Origin: CAZOKH01 sp964580315
GTDB taxonomy: Bacteria; Chloroflexota; Anaerolineae; Anaerolineales; Anaerolineaceae
DNA length: 64,000 nt
NCBI GenBank assembly: GCA_964580315.1
Contig: CAZOKH010000004.1
Span: 1-64,000 of the forward strand
Direction: 5' to 3'
The notes beneath the pieces are model-generated. The model was not told the origin of the DNA and searched no databases. It saw only the letters and a program-made list of their open reading frames with translations. Shown here piece by piece: positions 1-9,297 of this stretch. The number at the start of each line of letters is the position of its first letter. Position 1 is the first letter of the stretch. A program made the translations under genes and the position numbers.

Positions 1-206
1 TGTTTCCAGATGGGCAAATCCAGCCCAAAAGCCTGCAAATAAAAAGTGTACATCTGTGTTACAGCGCTGCCTCGCAGACCGGCGCGTGAAATCAGGATGT
101 CAACAGGATTGCCGGGCATGAAGCGTGGAATCATCCAGTTGATGGTGACTGCCACAAAAAATGTTAAGAAATAAATAAGGAGCTTTCTACCAAAATAGCG
201 TTTCAC
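1..206 (-). CDS. ABC transporter permease, DppB type (N-terminal part only)
   Basis: This is the first 68 codons of an inner-membrane permease that runs off the left edge. The start is a GTG at 206 behind a strong GGAGG at 211-215. The translation starts VKRYFGRKLLIYFLTFF and continues with a hydrophobic helix and the segment INWMIPRFMPGNPVD, typical of the N-terminus of DppB/OppB-type permeases, where an R-x-M-P-G-D/N-P motif follows the first membrane helix. It lies 85 bases after the substrate-binding protein gene in the same direction, so it is the expected next gene of a peptide/oligosaccharide ABC operon. The rest of the protein cannot be judged. Confidence 0.85.
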   Translation of the reverse strand, partial: MKRYFGRKLLIYFLTFFVAVTINWMIPRFMPGNPVDILISRAGLRGSAVTQMYTFYLQAFGLDLPIWK

Positions 207-236
207 TGGACCTCCGCTGCAAGCATTATTTAAGGA

Positions 237-272
237 ACAGCCCCTCCCTCCCGAAAGCGGTGGGAGGGGCTG
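237..272 (-). terminator. Stem-loop between binding-protein gene and permease gene
   Basis: A 12-base arm ACAGCCCCTCCC at 237-248 pairs with GGGAGGGGCTGT at 261-272 around a 12-base loop. On the minus strand only a weak T-rich stretch (TTCCTT) follows, so it is more likely a partial terminator or mRNA-protecting hairpin that lets the binding protein be made in excess over the permease. The effect on transcription is inference. Confidence 0.6.
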
Positions 273-290
273 TGAAAAACCCCTTGCTTA

Positions 291-2123
<1,833 letters not shown>

Positions 2124-2363
2124 TTCTTTCTCCTTCCAGTTTTTTGGTTGTGTATTGAGCTTGATGAAACGGCCAGGCCGGTGGACTGGAAAAACAATCC
2201 GGTCATTTGGCAGCTTTTGTTACTTTAGTTGTTTTTGCTGGCGGAAGGTTTTCAGAGTTCCGCTTCTCTGCCGGTTTGCTCTGCTCATCGGAGCATGCCG
2301 GATAAAGTGCTGGTAATTCTGTATGCTAAAAAACTTCACCTCCCTCCCTGTTGCAATTCCGAA
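2124..2363. other. Intergenic region between LacI and binding-protein genes
   Basis: 240 bases. I see the ribosome site of the binding-protein gene and a weak imperfect hairpin near 2271-2302 but no operator copy and no convincing promoter, so the two genes may share the promoter upstream of the LacI gene. Confidence 0.4.
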
Positions 2364-3368
2364 TTAATGTGCTCCACAGGTTTCCCGAATGACAAGTTCG
2401 GTTGGCAAAATGACATGACGCGGTTGACTTTCGGGATGCTGGATAATATCGACCAGGGTTTCTGTGCCGTGGTATCCCAGGCGGTAAATGGGCTGACGGA
2501 CAGAAGTTAGCGGCGGGTTGGTGTTGGCTGATCCAGGAAGATCATCAAACCCGACCACGGCAATATCACCGGGGATGTTCAGACCGGATTCGCGAATGGC
2601 GCGTATGGCGCCGTACGCCATGGCGTCGCTGGCAGCAAACACGGCATCTACCTGTTGTGTAATCAGGTTTTGCATGCAGGCATAGCCGCTTTGTTCGGAA
2701 AAATCACCTTCCTGAACCAGTTCGGGTAAAAAGGACACATTGCGGTTGCGCAGCGCTTCGCGATAACCTTGCAAACGGTCGTAACTCGGGATCATATTTT
2801 CGGGGCCGGTAATGGTTCCAACCCGTTTGTGTCCCAGGCGCAGCAGGTGATCGGCGGCAGCCTGGGCGCCGCTGAAGTTATCCGTATCCAGATAGTTGAC
2901 ATCCAATGATGGGTGGCGGCCGATCAGGATGAAGGGCATTTTGCTGCTGGCAAGCGATTGGATGATGGGGTCATCCATCAACATGGATGAAACAATCACG
3001 CCATCTACCAGCCCGGAATGTAAAATCTGGTTGATGGTGCGGCGCTCGTATTCAGGCTCGGCTAACCAGAGCATGACGGTATATTCAAGGGCATTGCAGG
3101 CTGCGCTGACGCCCTGGATGAGAATGGGAAAATAGGGGTCGGAGAAGATTCTGGCCACGCCAGCCGGGATGACCATGCCGAGGACATTGGTTTTTCCGGC
3201 TGCCAGTCCGCGCGCCGCCAGGTTGGGCTGAAAGTTGATCTTGGAAATCACTTCCATAACCTTCTCGCGTGTTTCGGGGCTGACTTTCTTGTCGCCGTTA
3301 ATTACACGAGACACGGTGGAGCGGGAAACGCCGCTGAATTTGGCAATATCTTCTAAGGTTAGAGGCAT
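2364..3368 (-). CDS. LacI-family repressor, CelR/BglR-like
   Basis: A 334-residue repressor with an N-terminal LacI helix-turn-helix (MPLTLEDIAKFSGVSRSTVSRVI, residues 1-22) and hinge (about 45-60), followed by a periplasmic-binding-protein-like effector domain to the end. It is transcribed first, 240 bases before the family 5 binding-protein gene, so it probably controls itself and that transporter. The promoter carries two copies of TGGGAGCGCTCCCA-type palindromes; this is the operator published for CelR of Thermobifida fusca, where cellobiose is the inducer. The effector here is therefore likely cellobiose or a similar beta-glucoside, by inference. A GGGAG ribosome site precedes the ATG. 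Confidence 0.92.
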   Translation of the reverse strand: MPLTLEDIAKFSGVSRSTVSRVINGDKKVSPETREKVMEVISKINFQPNLAARGLAAGKTNVLGMVIPAGVARIFSDPYFPILIQGVSAACNALEYTVMLWLAEPEYERRTINQILHSGLVDGVIVSSMLMDDPIIQSLASSKMPFILIGRHPSLDVNYLDTDNFSGAQAAADHLLRLGHKRVGTITGPENMIPSYDRLQGYREALRNRNVSFLPELVQEGDFSEQSGYACMQNLITQQVDAVFAASDAMAYGAIRAIRESGLNIPGDIAVVGFDDLPGSANTNPPLTSVRQPIYRLGYHGTETLVDIIQHPESQPRHVILPTELVIRETCGAH

Positions 3369-3382
3369 AATCTCCCTGTTTA

Positions 3383-3396
3383 TGGGAGCGCTCCCA
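3383..3396. promoter_or_regulatory. CelR-type operator O2
   Basis: A perfect 14-base palindrome TGGGAGCGCTCCCA, 15 bases upstream of the LacI start codon and inside the 5' leader. It is identical to the published CelR operator. Its first base lies exactly 105 bases from that of the second copy, ten helical turns at 10.5 bases per turn, which favours DNA looping between two repressor dimers. Confidence 0.85.
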
Positions 3397-3487
3397 CATT
3401 TATTCTTGATTTACCTCCCTCGCGATGAAGTAATGTGTATTTTTATCAAGAATAAAATAGCGGTATAGGGGATATTAAGCAGAGATA

Positions 3488-3501
3488 TGGGAGCGCTCTC
3501 A
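3488..3501. promoter_or_regulatory. CelR-type operator O1 at the transcription start
   Basis: TGGGAGCGCTCTCA, one mismatch from the perfect palindrome. It begins at the predicted transcription start of the LacI gene and would block initiation when bound. Confidence 0.8.
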
Positions 3502-3507
3502 CAAATT

Positions 3508-3536
3508 ATTATAGGGATTCTCATTAACAATGTCAA
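3508..3536 (-). promoter_or_regulatory. Consensus sigma-70 promoter of the LacI/ABC operon
   Basis: On the minus strand TTGACA (3531-3536), a 17-base spacer, and TATAAT (3508-3513): both hexamers match the consensus perfectly. The predicted start near 3501 coincides with operator O1. Confidence 0.85.
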
Positions 3537-3694
3537 GAGGGTTTAATGGAATTTTAAGAATGTTAACATTGTGGAGGAACCACAGATAGACACGGATGAA
3601 CACAAAAATGGATTAAAAATGTCAATTCGGGATAAGGTGATTTGTCTTTGCGGGGAGGTTGAAATTGCATTTTTCCTGCATTAACAGAGAAGTG
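3537..3694. repeat. Intergenic region with a short ACAGAT-type dispersed repeat
   Basis: The stretch AACCACAGATAGACACGG followed by ATGAACACAAAAAT at about 3578-3609 resembles, on the opposite strand, a segment at 7149-7182. This ACA-rich periodic sequence recurs between genes in this window and is likely a dispersed non-coding repeat. Nothing else recognisable is seen here. Confidence 0.5.
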
Positions 3695-4819
3695 CTATGC
3701 AGGGTCGTTGATTAATCTTTCAACCACTTTTCCCATTTCAACACCGATGCCCGGCAGGCTTTCCAGCCCTTTCAATCCCAGAGTCCGGAAAAACAGTCCC
3801 AACTCCTGCTCCAGGTCTTCAACCGCCCAGGCAGCTTTGCGATAGCGCCACACCTGCCAGCCGGGCGCTCCGTCGATTTCACGATGATAGGCTTCGTTTG
3901 CCAGCCGTTCAACCACACGCTTGTTCAGGGCGCGTTTGTCTCCAGGGATTATGGGGCGCGGAACGCGATCGGATATGCCGAATTTCTCGCAGTACTCGTG
4001 CACCAGTCGGGCGGTTTTCCACGGGTCGTTTTCCGTGGATCCGTAGCTGCGGTTTTCGGGGTAAAGGCGCCGGTAGTGCCCGGTAAATTCGGGAAATAAC
4101 TCATCCAGGCGTTGCAGGAAAAACGTGCGCTGCTGATCAGCCAGGGTGAGGCCGCCGGCCAGCACAAACGACCCGCCGTGATCAACCGTCCAGCGCACCA
4201 CGTTTTCAATGTTCTCCTTAGAATCGCAAATGCCCGGCAAAATGGGCATGAAACTGGTTCCGGTGCAAATGCCTGCTTCGGCCAGTTTTTGCATGGCGGC
4301 AAAGCGCTTTTCGGGCAGGGGCGCCAGGTTTTCCATTTTGCACAGCCGGTCGGCGTGCGGCGAGCCGGGTGCGTAGATGGCGCTGAAGGCGGTCAGCGCA
4401 CGGGCGCGCTGTTGAATGTCTTGCAGCAAATCGAGGTCGCGCAAAATCAGCGGGGAGCGTTCGAGGATGAACACCGGAAAGCCCAGGTCGCGGCAAACTT
4501 CCAGAATTTTGCGCGAAATCATGAATTTGCGCTCCAGCGGCTGATAATCGCCGGTGGAAACCACATCCAGCGGGGCGCGGCTCAACCCGCGGCGCACCAG
4601 TTCGGGGGCATTCTCTTTGACCTTGATCACACGCGAGAAATCCAGCGGGTCATCATAGGGACAGTACTTTTTCTCGCGGCAGTAGCAAAACAGGCAGCCG
4701 TGCTGGCAGCCCACGTAAGGGTAGGCGCTGTAACGTGACCAAAACCAGTGGTCGGCGCGTTTATTCTTGTTCAACACCGTTTTAGGACGGTAGGGGATGA
4801 ATTCAACCCGGCGGGGCAT
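3695..4819 (-). CDS. SplB-type radical SAM protein (DNA photolyase-like)
   Basis: A 374-residue cytoplasmic radical SAM enzyme. The cluster motif C38-x3-C42-x2-C45 (VGCQHGCLFCYC) binds the 4Fe-4S cluster used to cleave S-adenosylmethionine. The overall layout, with STGDYQPLE and the FMPILPG segment, fits COG1533, whose best-known member is spore photoproduct lyase. The last 40 residues hold a helix-hairpin-helix-like stretch (LPGIGVEMGKVVERL), a non-specific DNA-binding element. The gene is divergent from a second radical SAM gene that also ends in a helix-hairpin-helix, with a LexA-like box between them, so a role in DNA damage handling is reasonable. The substrate is unknown. Confidence 0.85.
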   Translation of the reverse strand: MPRRVEFIPYRPKTVLNKNKRADHWFWSRYSAYPYVGCQHGCLFCYCREKKYCPYDDPLDFSRVIKVKENAPELVRRGLSRAPLDVVSTGDYQPLERKFMISRKILEVCRDLGFPVFILERSPLILRDLDLLQDIQQRARALTAFSAIYAPGSPHADRLCKMENLAPLPEKRFAAMQKLAEAGICTGTSFMPILPGICDSKENIENVVRWTVDHGGSFVLAGGLTLADQQRTFFLQRLDELFPEFTGHYRRLYPENRSYGSTENDPWKTARLVHEYCEKFGISDRVPRPIIPGDKRALNKRVVERLANEAYHREIDGAPGWQVWRYRKAAWAVEDLEQELGLFFRTLGLKGLESLPGIGVEMGKVVERLINDPA

Positions 4820-4871
4820 GTTGATTTTGCTATCCTGATTCTTGAATAAATTGAAAAAGCGTTCTACTATA

Positions 4872-4900
4872 TTGACTTACAAGAACTAACGTTCTATAAT
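4872..4900 (+). promoter_or_regulatory. Promoter with embedded LexA-like SOS box
   Basis: TTGACT (4872-4877), a 17-base spacer and a perfect TATAAT (4895-4900) lie upstream of the radical SAM gene at 4907. The spacer contains GAAC-TAAC-GTTC at 4883-4894, matching the GAAC-N4-GTTC core of Gram-positive-type LexA boxes; flanking A and T extend the dyad. The start codon follows the -10 box by six bases, so the transcript should be leaderless. The same box would also cover the promoter region of the divergent gene at 4819. Confidence 0.75.
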
Positions 4901-4906
4901 TATAGC

Positions 4907-6112
4907 ATGGATACCTTACAGCGTATGATGGAAGTTTCACCCTTGATGGATGTGGAAGTGGCCAGCGAACCCACCGCGCCGCCAGCCGGAAGGCCGCCGG
5001 TTGATGCTGCAGATGTTTTGCCTGCTTCTTCAATACCCACCGCCAGGCGGGTGTGCGCTGCGGATGCCTTTCCCATTCAAATGGTTGCCATGTCCAACGG
5101 GCAGCGCATGCCGCTTTTGAAAAGCGCCATGACCACGGTATGCGAAAACCACTGCCTGTACTGCGCCTTTCGCGCCGGGCGCGACTTTCGCCGCCAGACC
5201 TTTTCACCGGATGAGATGGCGCAGGCGGTGGTGGAACTGACGCAGTCGGGGATAATCCGGGGAGCCTTCTTGAGTTCGGGAGTGTCAGGCAGCCGGCTGC
5301 ATACCCAGGATCAGCTCATTGCTGCGGCGGAGATTTTGCGTTTGAAGATGGGCTATCGGGGGTATTTGCACATCAAAATCATGCCGGGGGCGGAAAAAGC
5401 CCAGGTGGAGCGCGCCATGCAACTGGCTGACCGGGTTTCGGTTAACCTGGAAGCGCCCACAAGCGAATCACTGCACCGCATTGCGCCCGAGAAACACCTG
5501 GCAGAGGATTTGCTGGCCCCGCTGCGCTGGGTGGAGTCCATTCGTCAATACCGGCCAGCCTGGCAGAACTGGAAAGGCCGCATGCCGTCCAGCAGCACCC
5601 AGTTTGTGGTGGGCTGCGCCGGTGAAAGCGACCTGCAGTACCTGCATGCCGCAGCCTACCTGCACCAAAAGCTCAAACTGGCGCGGGTATATTATTCCAG
5701 CTTTAACCCGGTGATCGAAACACCTTTCGAAAACCTGCCGCCTTCCAATCCCTGGCGCGAACACCGCCTGTACCAGGCTTCATTCTTGCTGCGCGATTAT
5801 GGCTATGACGTGGAAGATTTTGTTTTCAACGCAACCGGTAACCTGCCGTTGAACGAAGACCCGAAACTGGCCTGGGCGCGCCTGCATTTGAGCGAAGCCC
5901 CGCTGGATGTGAATTTGGCCGATGAGCAACAGTTGCTGCGTGTGCCGGGCTTTGGGCCGCAAGGGGTCAAAGCCATCCTGGCGGCGCGCAGAAAAAATCC
6001 ATTTAAACAAATGGATGATTTGCGCAGGGTGGGGGTGCAAACCAACCGTGCTGCGCCGTTCATCCTGCTAAACGGCCGGCGGCCAGCTTTTCAAATGGCA
6101 TTGTGGGGGTGA
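4907..6112 (+). CDS. Radical SAM protein with C-terminal helix-hairpin-helix (putative DNA modification/repair)
   Basis: A 401-residue enzyme resembling the putative DNA modification/repair radical SAM family that is often linked to an unusual uracil-DNA glycosylase. The cluster motif is C79-x3-C83-x2-C86 (CENHCLYC). Residues about 90-300 form the SAM barrel, with the conserved HIKIMPG and SVNLEAPT segments. The C-terminus has two helix-hairpin-helix units (LLRVPGFGPQGVKAIL and a following LRRVGV). No glycosylase partner is adjacent; the neighbour is a divergent SplB-type gene. No Shine-Dalgarno is seen and the start lies where transcription should begin, so translation is probably leaderless. 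The LexA-like box implies DNA-damage induction, by inference. Confidence 0.85.
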   Translation: MDTLQRMMEVSPLMDVEVASEPTAPPAGRPPVDAADVLPASSIPTARRVCAADAFPIQMVAMSNGQRMPLLKSAMTTVCENHCLYCAFRAGRDFRRQTFSPDEMAQAVVELTQSGIIRGAFLSSGVSGSRLHTQDQLIAAAEILRLKMGYRGYLHIKIMPGAEKAQVERAMQLADRVSVNLEAPTSESLHRIAPEKHLAEDLLAPLRWVESIRQYRPAWQNWKGRMPSSSTQFVVGCAGESDLQYLHAAAYLHQKLKLARVYYSSFNPVIETPFENLPPSNPWREHRLYQASFLLRDYGYDVEDFVFNATGNLPLNEDPKLAWARLHLSEAPLDVNLADEQQLLRVPGFGPQGVKAILAARRKNPFKQMDDLRRVGVQTNRAAPFILLNGRRPAFQMALWG

Positions 6113-6360
6113 GGATGAACCACGGATGGTTTGAAGTGTTTGGGGGTGAAATATTGTTAGAGACCTTCTATTGTCTGACCTTCGGATAAAAGTTCGGACA
6201 AGGTAAAAAATTACCAATAATCGTCATTTCGAAGGAGCGATTTTAGCAACTGAGAAATCGTTAACGTCAATTTTTTCAAGATTTCTCGCCAAAAAACAGT
6301 TTGAAATTACATCTCCCAAAAGGTATTCTATCTTTTGTCTCCACATCAGTCTATTGTTGG
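6113..6360. repeat. Intergenic region with degenerate inverted-repeat element
   Basis: About 6222-6310 holds CGTCATTTCGAAGGAGCGA followed by a half-inverted AGATTTCTCG and an AAAAAACAG motif. This looks like a decayed copy of the common GTCATTTCGA...GAGAAATC dispersed element and shares the AAAAAACA spacer with the element at 11384-11493. AACCACGGAT at about 6119 may be a fragment of the ACAGAT-type repeat. No gene is seen. Confidence 0.45.
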
Positions 6361-6389
6361 TTGACAAAAAAGGCGATATAATATACGAT
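6361..6389 (+). promoter_or_regulatory. Promoter of the toxin-antitoxin operon
   Basis: Perfect TTGACA at 6361-6366, a 17-base spacer and TACGAT at 6384-6389. The following direct repeats ACGATGATAAAG and ACGATAAAAA (6385-6407) are placed where an antitoxin dimer could autorepress; that use is inference. Confidence 0.6.
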
Positions 6390-6441
6390 GATAAAGACGA
6401 TAAAAATATTGAAATTAAAGTTGTTTTCTTAAGGTGATTTC

Positions 6442-6777
6442 ATGGCTATTCTTAATCTATCCATTCGGGAATTGATGAATTCCATTGTTCCCATCACACG
6501 TTTTAACCGTGGCGAAGCCAGCAAGATTTTTGAAGAAGTCAATGAATCGGGTGTAAAAGTCGTTTTCAAAAATAATTCCCCGGTTAGCGTCCTTGTTGAT
6601 CCAGAACGGTATGAGGAAATGATCGAAGCGTTGGAAGATTATGCATTATTCATTGAAGCTGAAAAGCGGATGAAAAATGCACAGGAAGAAAAACTACTAT
6701 CCAATGACCAGGTTATGAAAGCACTTGGTCTAAATGAACATGATCTGGATGAAGTGGATGTGGAAATTGAATCATGA
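6442..6777 (+). CDS. Phd/YefM-family antitoxin
   Basis: A 111-residue antitoxin. The N-terminal part (about 1-60: LSIRELMNSIVPITRFNRGEASKIFEEV...VSVLVDPERYEEM) is the Phd/YefM fold that binds operator DNA. The acidic C-terminal tail (ALGLNEHDLDEVDVEIES) is the kind of flexible segment that wraps around and inhibits the toxin. It overlaps the toxin gene by four bases (ATGA), the usual coupling. An AAGGTG ribosome site at 6431 supports the start. Proteolysis of the antitoxin under stress would free the toxin; this is family knowledge. Confidence 0.88.
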   Translation: MAILNLSIRELMNSIVPITRFNRGEASKIFEEVNESGVKVVFKNNSPVSVLVDPERYEEMIEALEDYALFIEAEKRMKNAQEEKLLSNDQVMKALGLNEHDLDEVDVEIES

Positions 6778-7091
6778 GTTGGACGATTGAGTACATCGAA
6801 GCTGCCAGGCGGGACCTTGAAGCGTTGGATCGTTCACAACAGATTCAAGTACTCAAAGCGATTCATAAAGTATCTACAAATCCTTTACCAAACTCAGAAG
6901 GGGGTTATGATAAACCACTGGGAACCCGTGCGTCCATTCATCTGGCGGGTTATCTGAAGATCAAGCTGGTCAGCCTGGGGCTTCGGGTTGTTTATTGCCT
7001 GGTCAGGGAAAAACAAGTGATGAAAATCATCATCATTTCCGTGAGGGACGATGCGAAGGTTTACAAATTGGCACAGGCGCGTATGAAATAA
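6774..7091 (+). CDS. RelE/ParE-family toxin
   Basis: A 105-residue basic protein with the compact RelE fold pattern: an N-terminal strand and helix (IEYIEAARRDLEALDRSQQIQVLKAIHKV), then beta strands with LKIKLVSLGLRVVYCLV and a C-terminal strand KIIIISVRDDAKVY. RelE toxins cut mRNA in the ribosomal A site, while ParE relatives poison gyrase; the KIKL...LRVVY pattern fits RelE better. It is translated by four-base overlap from the antitoxin. I see no truncation, so the pair is probably functional. Confidence 0.87.
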   Translation: MSWTIEYIEAARRDLEALDRSQQIQVLKAIHKVSTNPLPNSEGGYDKPLGTRASIHLAGYLKIKLVSLGLRVVYCLVREKQVMKIIIISVRDDAKVYKLAQARMK

Positions 7092-7148
7092 AAATTTTAA
7101 ATAGACTAAACAATTCCCCCTTCAAACTATGCAGGCGATTAGGCTATT

Positions 7149-7182
7149 TTTTCTGTGTCAATCTGTGTTTATCTGTGGTTTG
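7149..7182 (-). repeat. ACAGAT-type dispersed repeat
   Basis: The minus strand reads AACCACAGATAAACACAGA then TTGACACAGAAAAAAT, a six-base-periodic ACA-rich sequence matching the one at 3578-3609. It lies between the convergent toxin and rhomboid genes. Confidence 0.55.
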
Positions 7183-7187
7183 AACAA

Positions 7188-7982
7188 CTAAAGAAATGCA
7201 ATTCTGGCGGCAGCCAGCAGGGCAAAACCGCCCAGCACCAGCAGGGTGGGCGCCCACAGGGGTTGTTTCTCGCGCGCATCTTGCAGGTGAAATTCTCCAT
7301 CGCGCAGTTCAAAGTGATATAACGGGCCGGTGAGCCAGGCAAAAGCCAGCCCGCCCAGCAAGCCCCCGGCGTGTCCCCAGTTGTCCACGCGCGGCATCAT
7401 GCCGATCAGCAGGTTGATGATCACAATGGTGATGATGTTGGTAAGCATGGGGCGCGCCTGTTTGCCAAACAGTTGGCGGTTGCGGTAGATGAAAACGCCT
7501 TCGGCAGCCACCAGGCCAAAGACAGCGGTGGATGCCCCCAGCGAGGGATTGTTGGATAGCATGAATGAAAAAACATTCCCGGCAAAACCGGCCACCAGGT
7601 AAAGCAGCACAAAACGCAGGTGACCGCTGTAATTTTCCAGCCCGCGCCCGATGGCATACAGGGCATACATGTTGAAGGCAATGTGCAGCGGCGAGGCGGT
7701 GTCGTGCAGCAGCACCGGGGTGATGAAACGCCACACCTCACCCATGCGGATTAACTCATTAATCTTCATGCCCAGGTAGGCCGGCAGGTCGCCGCCCAGC
7801 AGGTAGGTGCTGACCAACTGCGCCAGGTAAACCAGGATGGTGAGGCCAATGATGACATAGGTGGCAATGGGTTTGGCGGCTGGCAGGTGAATTTTTACCG
7901 GGGAACCGGGCGGGGGCAGGTTGGGTTGTGCGGCTGGGGTGTTGATGGGTTCCGGCTGGTCTGGAAGGGGAGCTTCACTCAT
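7188..7982 (-). CDS. Rhomboid-family intramembrane serine protease
   Basis: A 264-residue membrane protein that should cleave transmembrane substrates within the bilayer. A proline-rich cytoplasmic tail of about 35 residues precedes six or so membrane helices. The catalytic dyad is visible: Ser151 in GASTAVFG (helix 4) and His204 in NWGHAGG (helix 6). His100 and Asn104 (LHIAFN) supply the conserved HxxxN oxyanion region. The start codon overlaps the guanylate kinase stop by four bases, so the two are translated together, although no functional link is known. Substrate unknown. Confidence 0.93.
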   Translation of the reverse strand: MSEAPLPDQPEPINTPAAQPNLPPPGSPVKIHLPAAKPIATYVIIGLTILVYLAQLVSTYLLGGDLPAYLGMKINELIRMGEVWRFITPVLLHDTASPLHIAFNMYALYAIGRGLENYSGHLRFVLLYLVAGFAGNVFSFMLSNNPSLGASTAVFGLVAAEGVFIYRNRQLFGKQARPMLTNIITIVIINLLIGMMPRVDNWGHAGGLLGGLAFAWLTGPLYHFELRDGEFHLQDAREKQPLWAPTLLVLGGFALLAAARIAFL

Positions 7983-8611
7983 AAATTGATCTTTCGGGGG
8001 TTCAGCCGGTGGTGTTCGGCATTGATGATGTCCATGATGTCGTCCACGGCCTTTTCCAGGCGGTTTTCTTCATTGACCACGATATAATCGAACATGGGCA
8101 GGAAAAGCAGCTCGCGTTTGGCGCTTTCCAGGCGCAGCCTGAAGTTCTCGGGGGTTTCGCTTTTGCGGTTCTTCAAGCGGTTGTACCACTCCTCGTTATC
8201 CGAGGGGGTCAAAAAGATCAACACAGCCTGCGGGCTCAGCGCGCGCACTTTGGCGGCGCCCTGTACGTCGAGGCGCATCATTACGTCTTTGCCGCTGGTC
8301 AGCGCCCGGCGCACCTGCTCTTTGGGGATGCCTTTGTACTCCCCATAAACCAGGGCGTGTTCGATCAGCTCATCATGGGCGACCATGTCTTCAAATTTTT
8401 CTTTGGACACGAAGAAATAGTCCACCCCATCCACTTCACCTTCGCGCGGCGGCCGGCTGGTGGCCGTGACCACAAAATGGAAAGGCTGCGGGCGCTTTTG
8501 CATACATTTGAGAACGGCATCTTTGCCCACGCCGGAGGGGCCTGAAATGACCACCAGCAGCGGTTCGGGATGCAAAATATTGAATTCGACTTTATCTTGA
8601 ATTTTTTCCAT
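7979..8611 (-). CDS. gmk: Guanylate kinase
   Basis: A 210-residue cytosolic enzyme that phosphorylates GMP to GDP with ATP. The P-loop GPSGVGKD is at residues 24-31, followed by the GMP-binding segment TSRPPREGEVDGVDYFFVS and the lid and C-terminal RLxxA region of the family. Length is normal. It is the first gene of a two-gene unit with the rhomboid protease. Its first 15 residues before the P-loop strand are slightly longer than in many homologues, so an internal start cannot be excluded, but the GAAGGATT site supports this ATG. Confidence 0.95.
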   Translation of the reverse strand: MEKIQDKVEFNILHPEPLLVVISGPSGVGKDAVLKCMQKRPQPFHFVVTATSRPPREGEVDGVDYFFVSKEKFEDMVAHDELIEHALVYGEYKGIPKEQVRRALTSGKDVMMRLDVQGAAKVRALSPQAVLIFLTPSDNEEWYNRLKNRKSETPENFRLRLESAKRELLFLPMFDYIVVNEENRLEKAVDDIMDIINAEHHRLNPRKINL

Positions 8612-8895
8612 AATCCTTCATGAGCATCAGCAATTTTTAACGATATTTGGCATCCTGCGCCTGACTGCCAGGTTTTTTCCGCAATTTGATTATAATTGAT
8701 TATTCCGGTCAAAATGGATATTTGAGGGTGTTGAATAAGACCCTAAAGGCTTTGGATACCGTGATTTTCCAGTGAAAATATAGTAGAAATGGTGTTCCTT
8801 TACGAAAAATTTTGCATTAAACCTTTTGGGTCTGATATGGTTTTTTTCCCCCGAATACCTTAAAGAAACAAACCTTATTTGTGGAGTGTGTGTAA

Positions 8896-9297
8896 ATGCC
8901 TGCTTATGAGTATCGCTGCCTGGACTGCCGAAAACGCTTTGATGTGGTGATGAGCTATTCTGAATACGGTGCCAAAACAGTGGTTTGCCCGTACTGCGCC
9001 AGTGAGAATGTTCAGCGCCGCATTGGACGGGTGCGCGTGGCAAAATCGGATCAGAGTCACCTGGCGGATATGGCTGACCCTGCGATGCTGGACCGGGTGG
9101 ATGACGATCCGCGGGCGCTGGGGCGCATGATGCGCCAGATGAGCAGCCAGATTGGCGAAGACATGGGGCCGGAATTTCACGAAGTGGTGAACCGGCTGGA
9201 AGCGGGCGACACGCCCGATGAAATTGAACGCGACCTGCCCGACGCCGGAGGCGGCCTGCCTGCGGGAGATGCGGGCGGATTGGATGATGATTTTTAG
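8896..9297 (+). CDS. FmdB-type zinc-ribbon protein
   Basis: A 133-residue protein with an N-terminal zinc ribbon: Cys8, Cys11, Cys31 and Cys34 in MPAYEYRCLDC...VVCPYC, the FmdB/regulatory-protein family. Residues 45-133 are family-unspecific, acidic, and end in a Gly/Asp-rich tail. The role of this family is poorly known; some members are named after amidase/formamidase operons. GGAG precedes the ATG. The stop overlaps the stop of the convergent metalloprotease-like gene by two bases, leaving no room for a terminator between them. Confidence 0.85.
   Translation: MPAYEYRCLDCRKRFDVVMSYSEYGAKTVVCPYCASENVQRRIGRVRVAKSDQSHLADMADPAMLDRVDDDPRALGRMMRQMSSQIGEDMGPEFHEVVNRLEAGDTPDEIERDLPDAGGGLPAGDAGGLDDDF

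Noticed and set aside
4112..4738. A 208-codon open frame antisense to the SplB-type gene
   Set aside because: The opposite strand encodes intact radical SAM motifs; the antisense product has no recognisable features.
6377..6382. TATAAT as -10 box of the toxin-antitoxin promoter
   Set aside because: Only ten bases from the TTGACA; TACGAT at 17 bases fits better.
8707..8712. TTGACC as -35 box for gmk on the minus strand
   Set aside because: The nearest TATAAT (8689-8694) is only 12 bases away, too short for a sigma-70 promoter.
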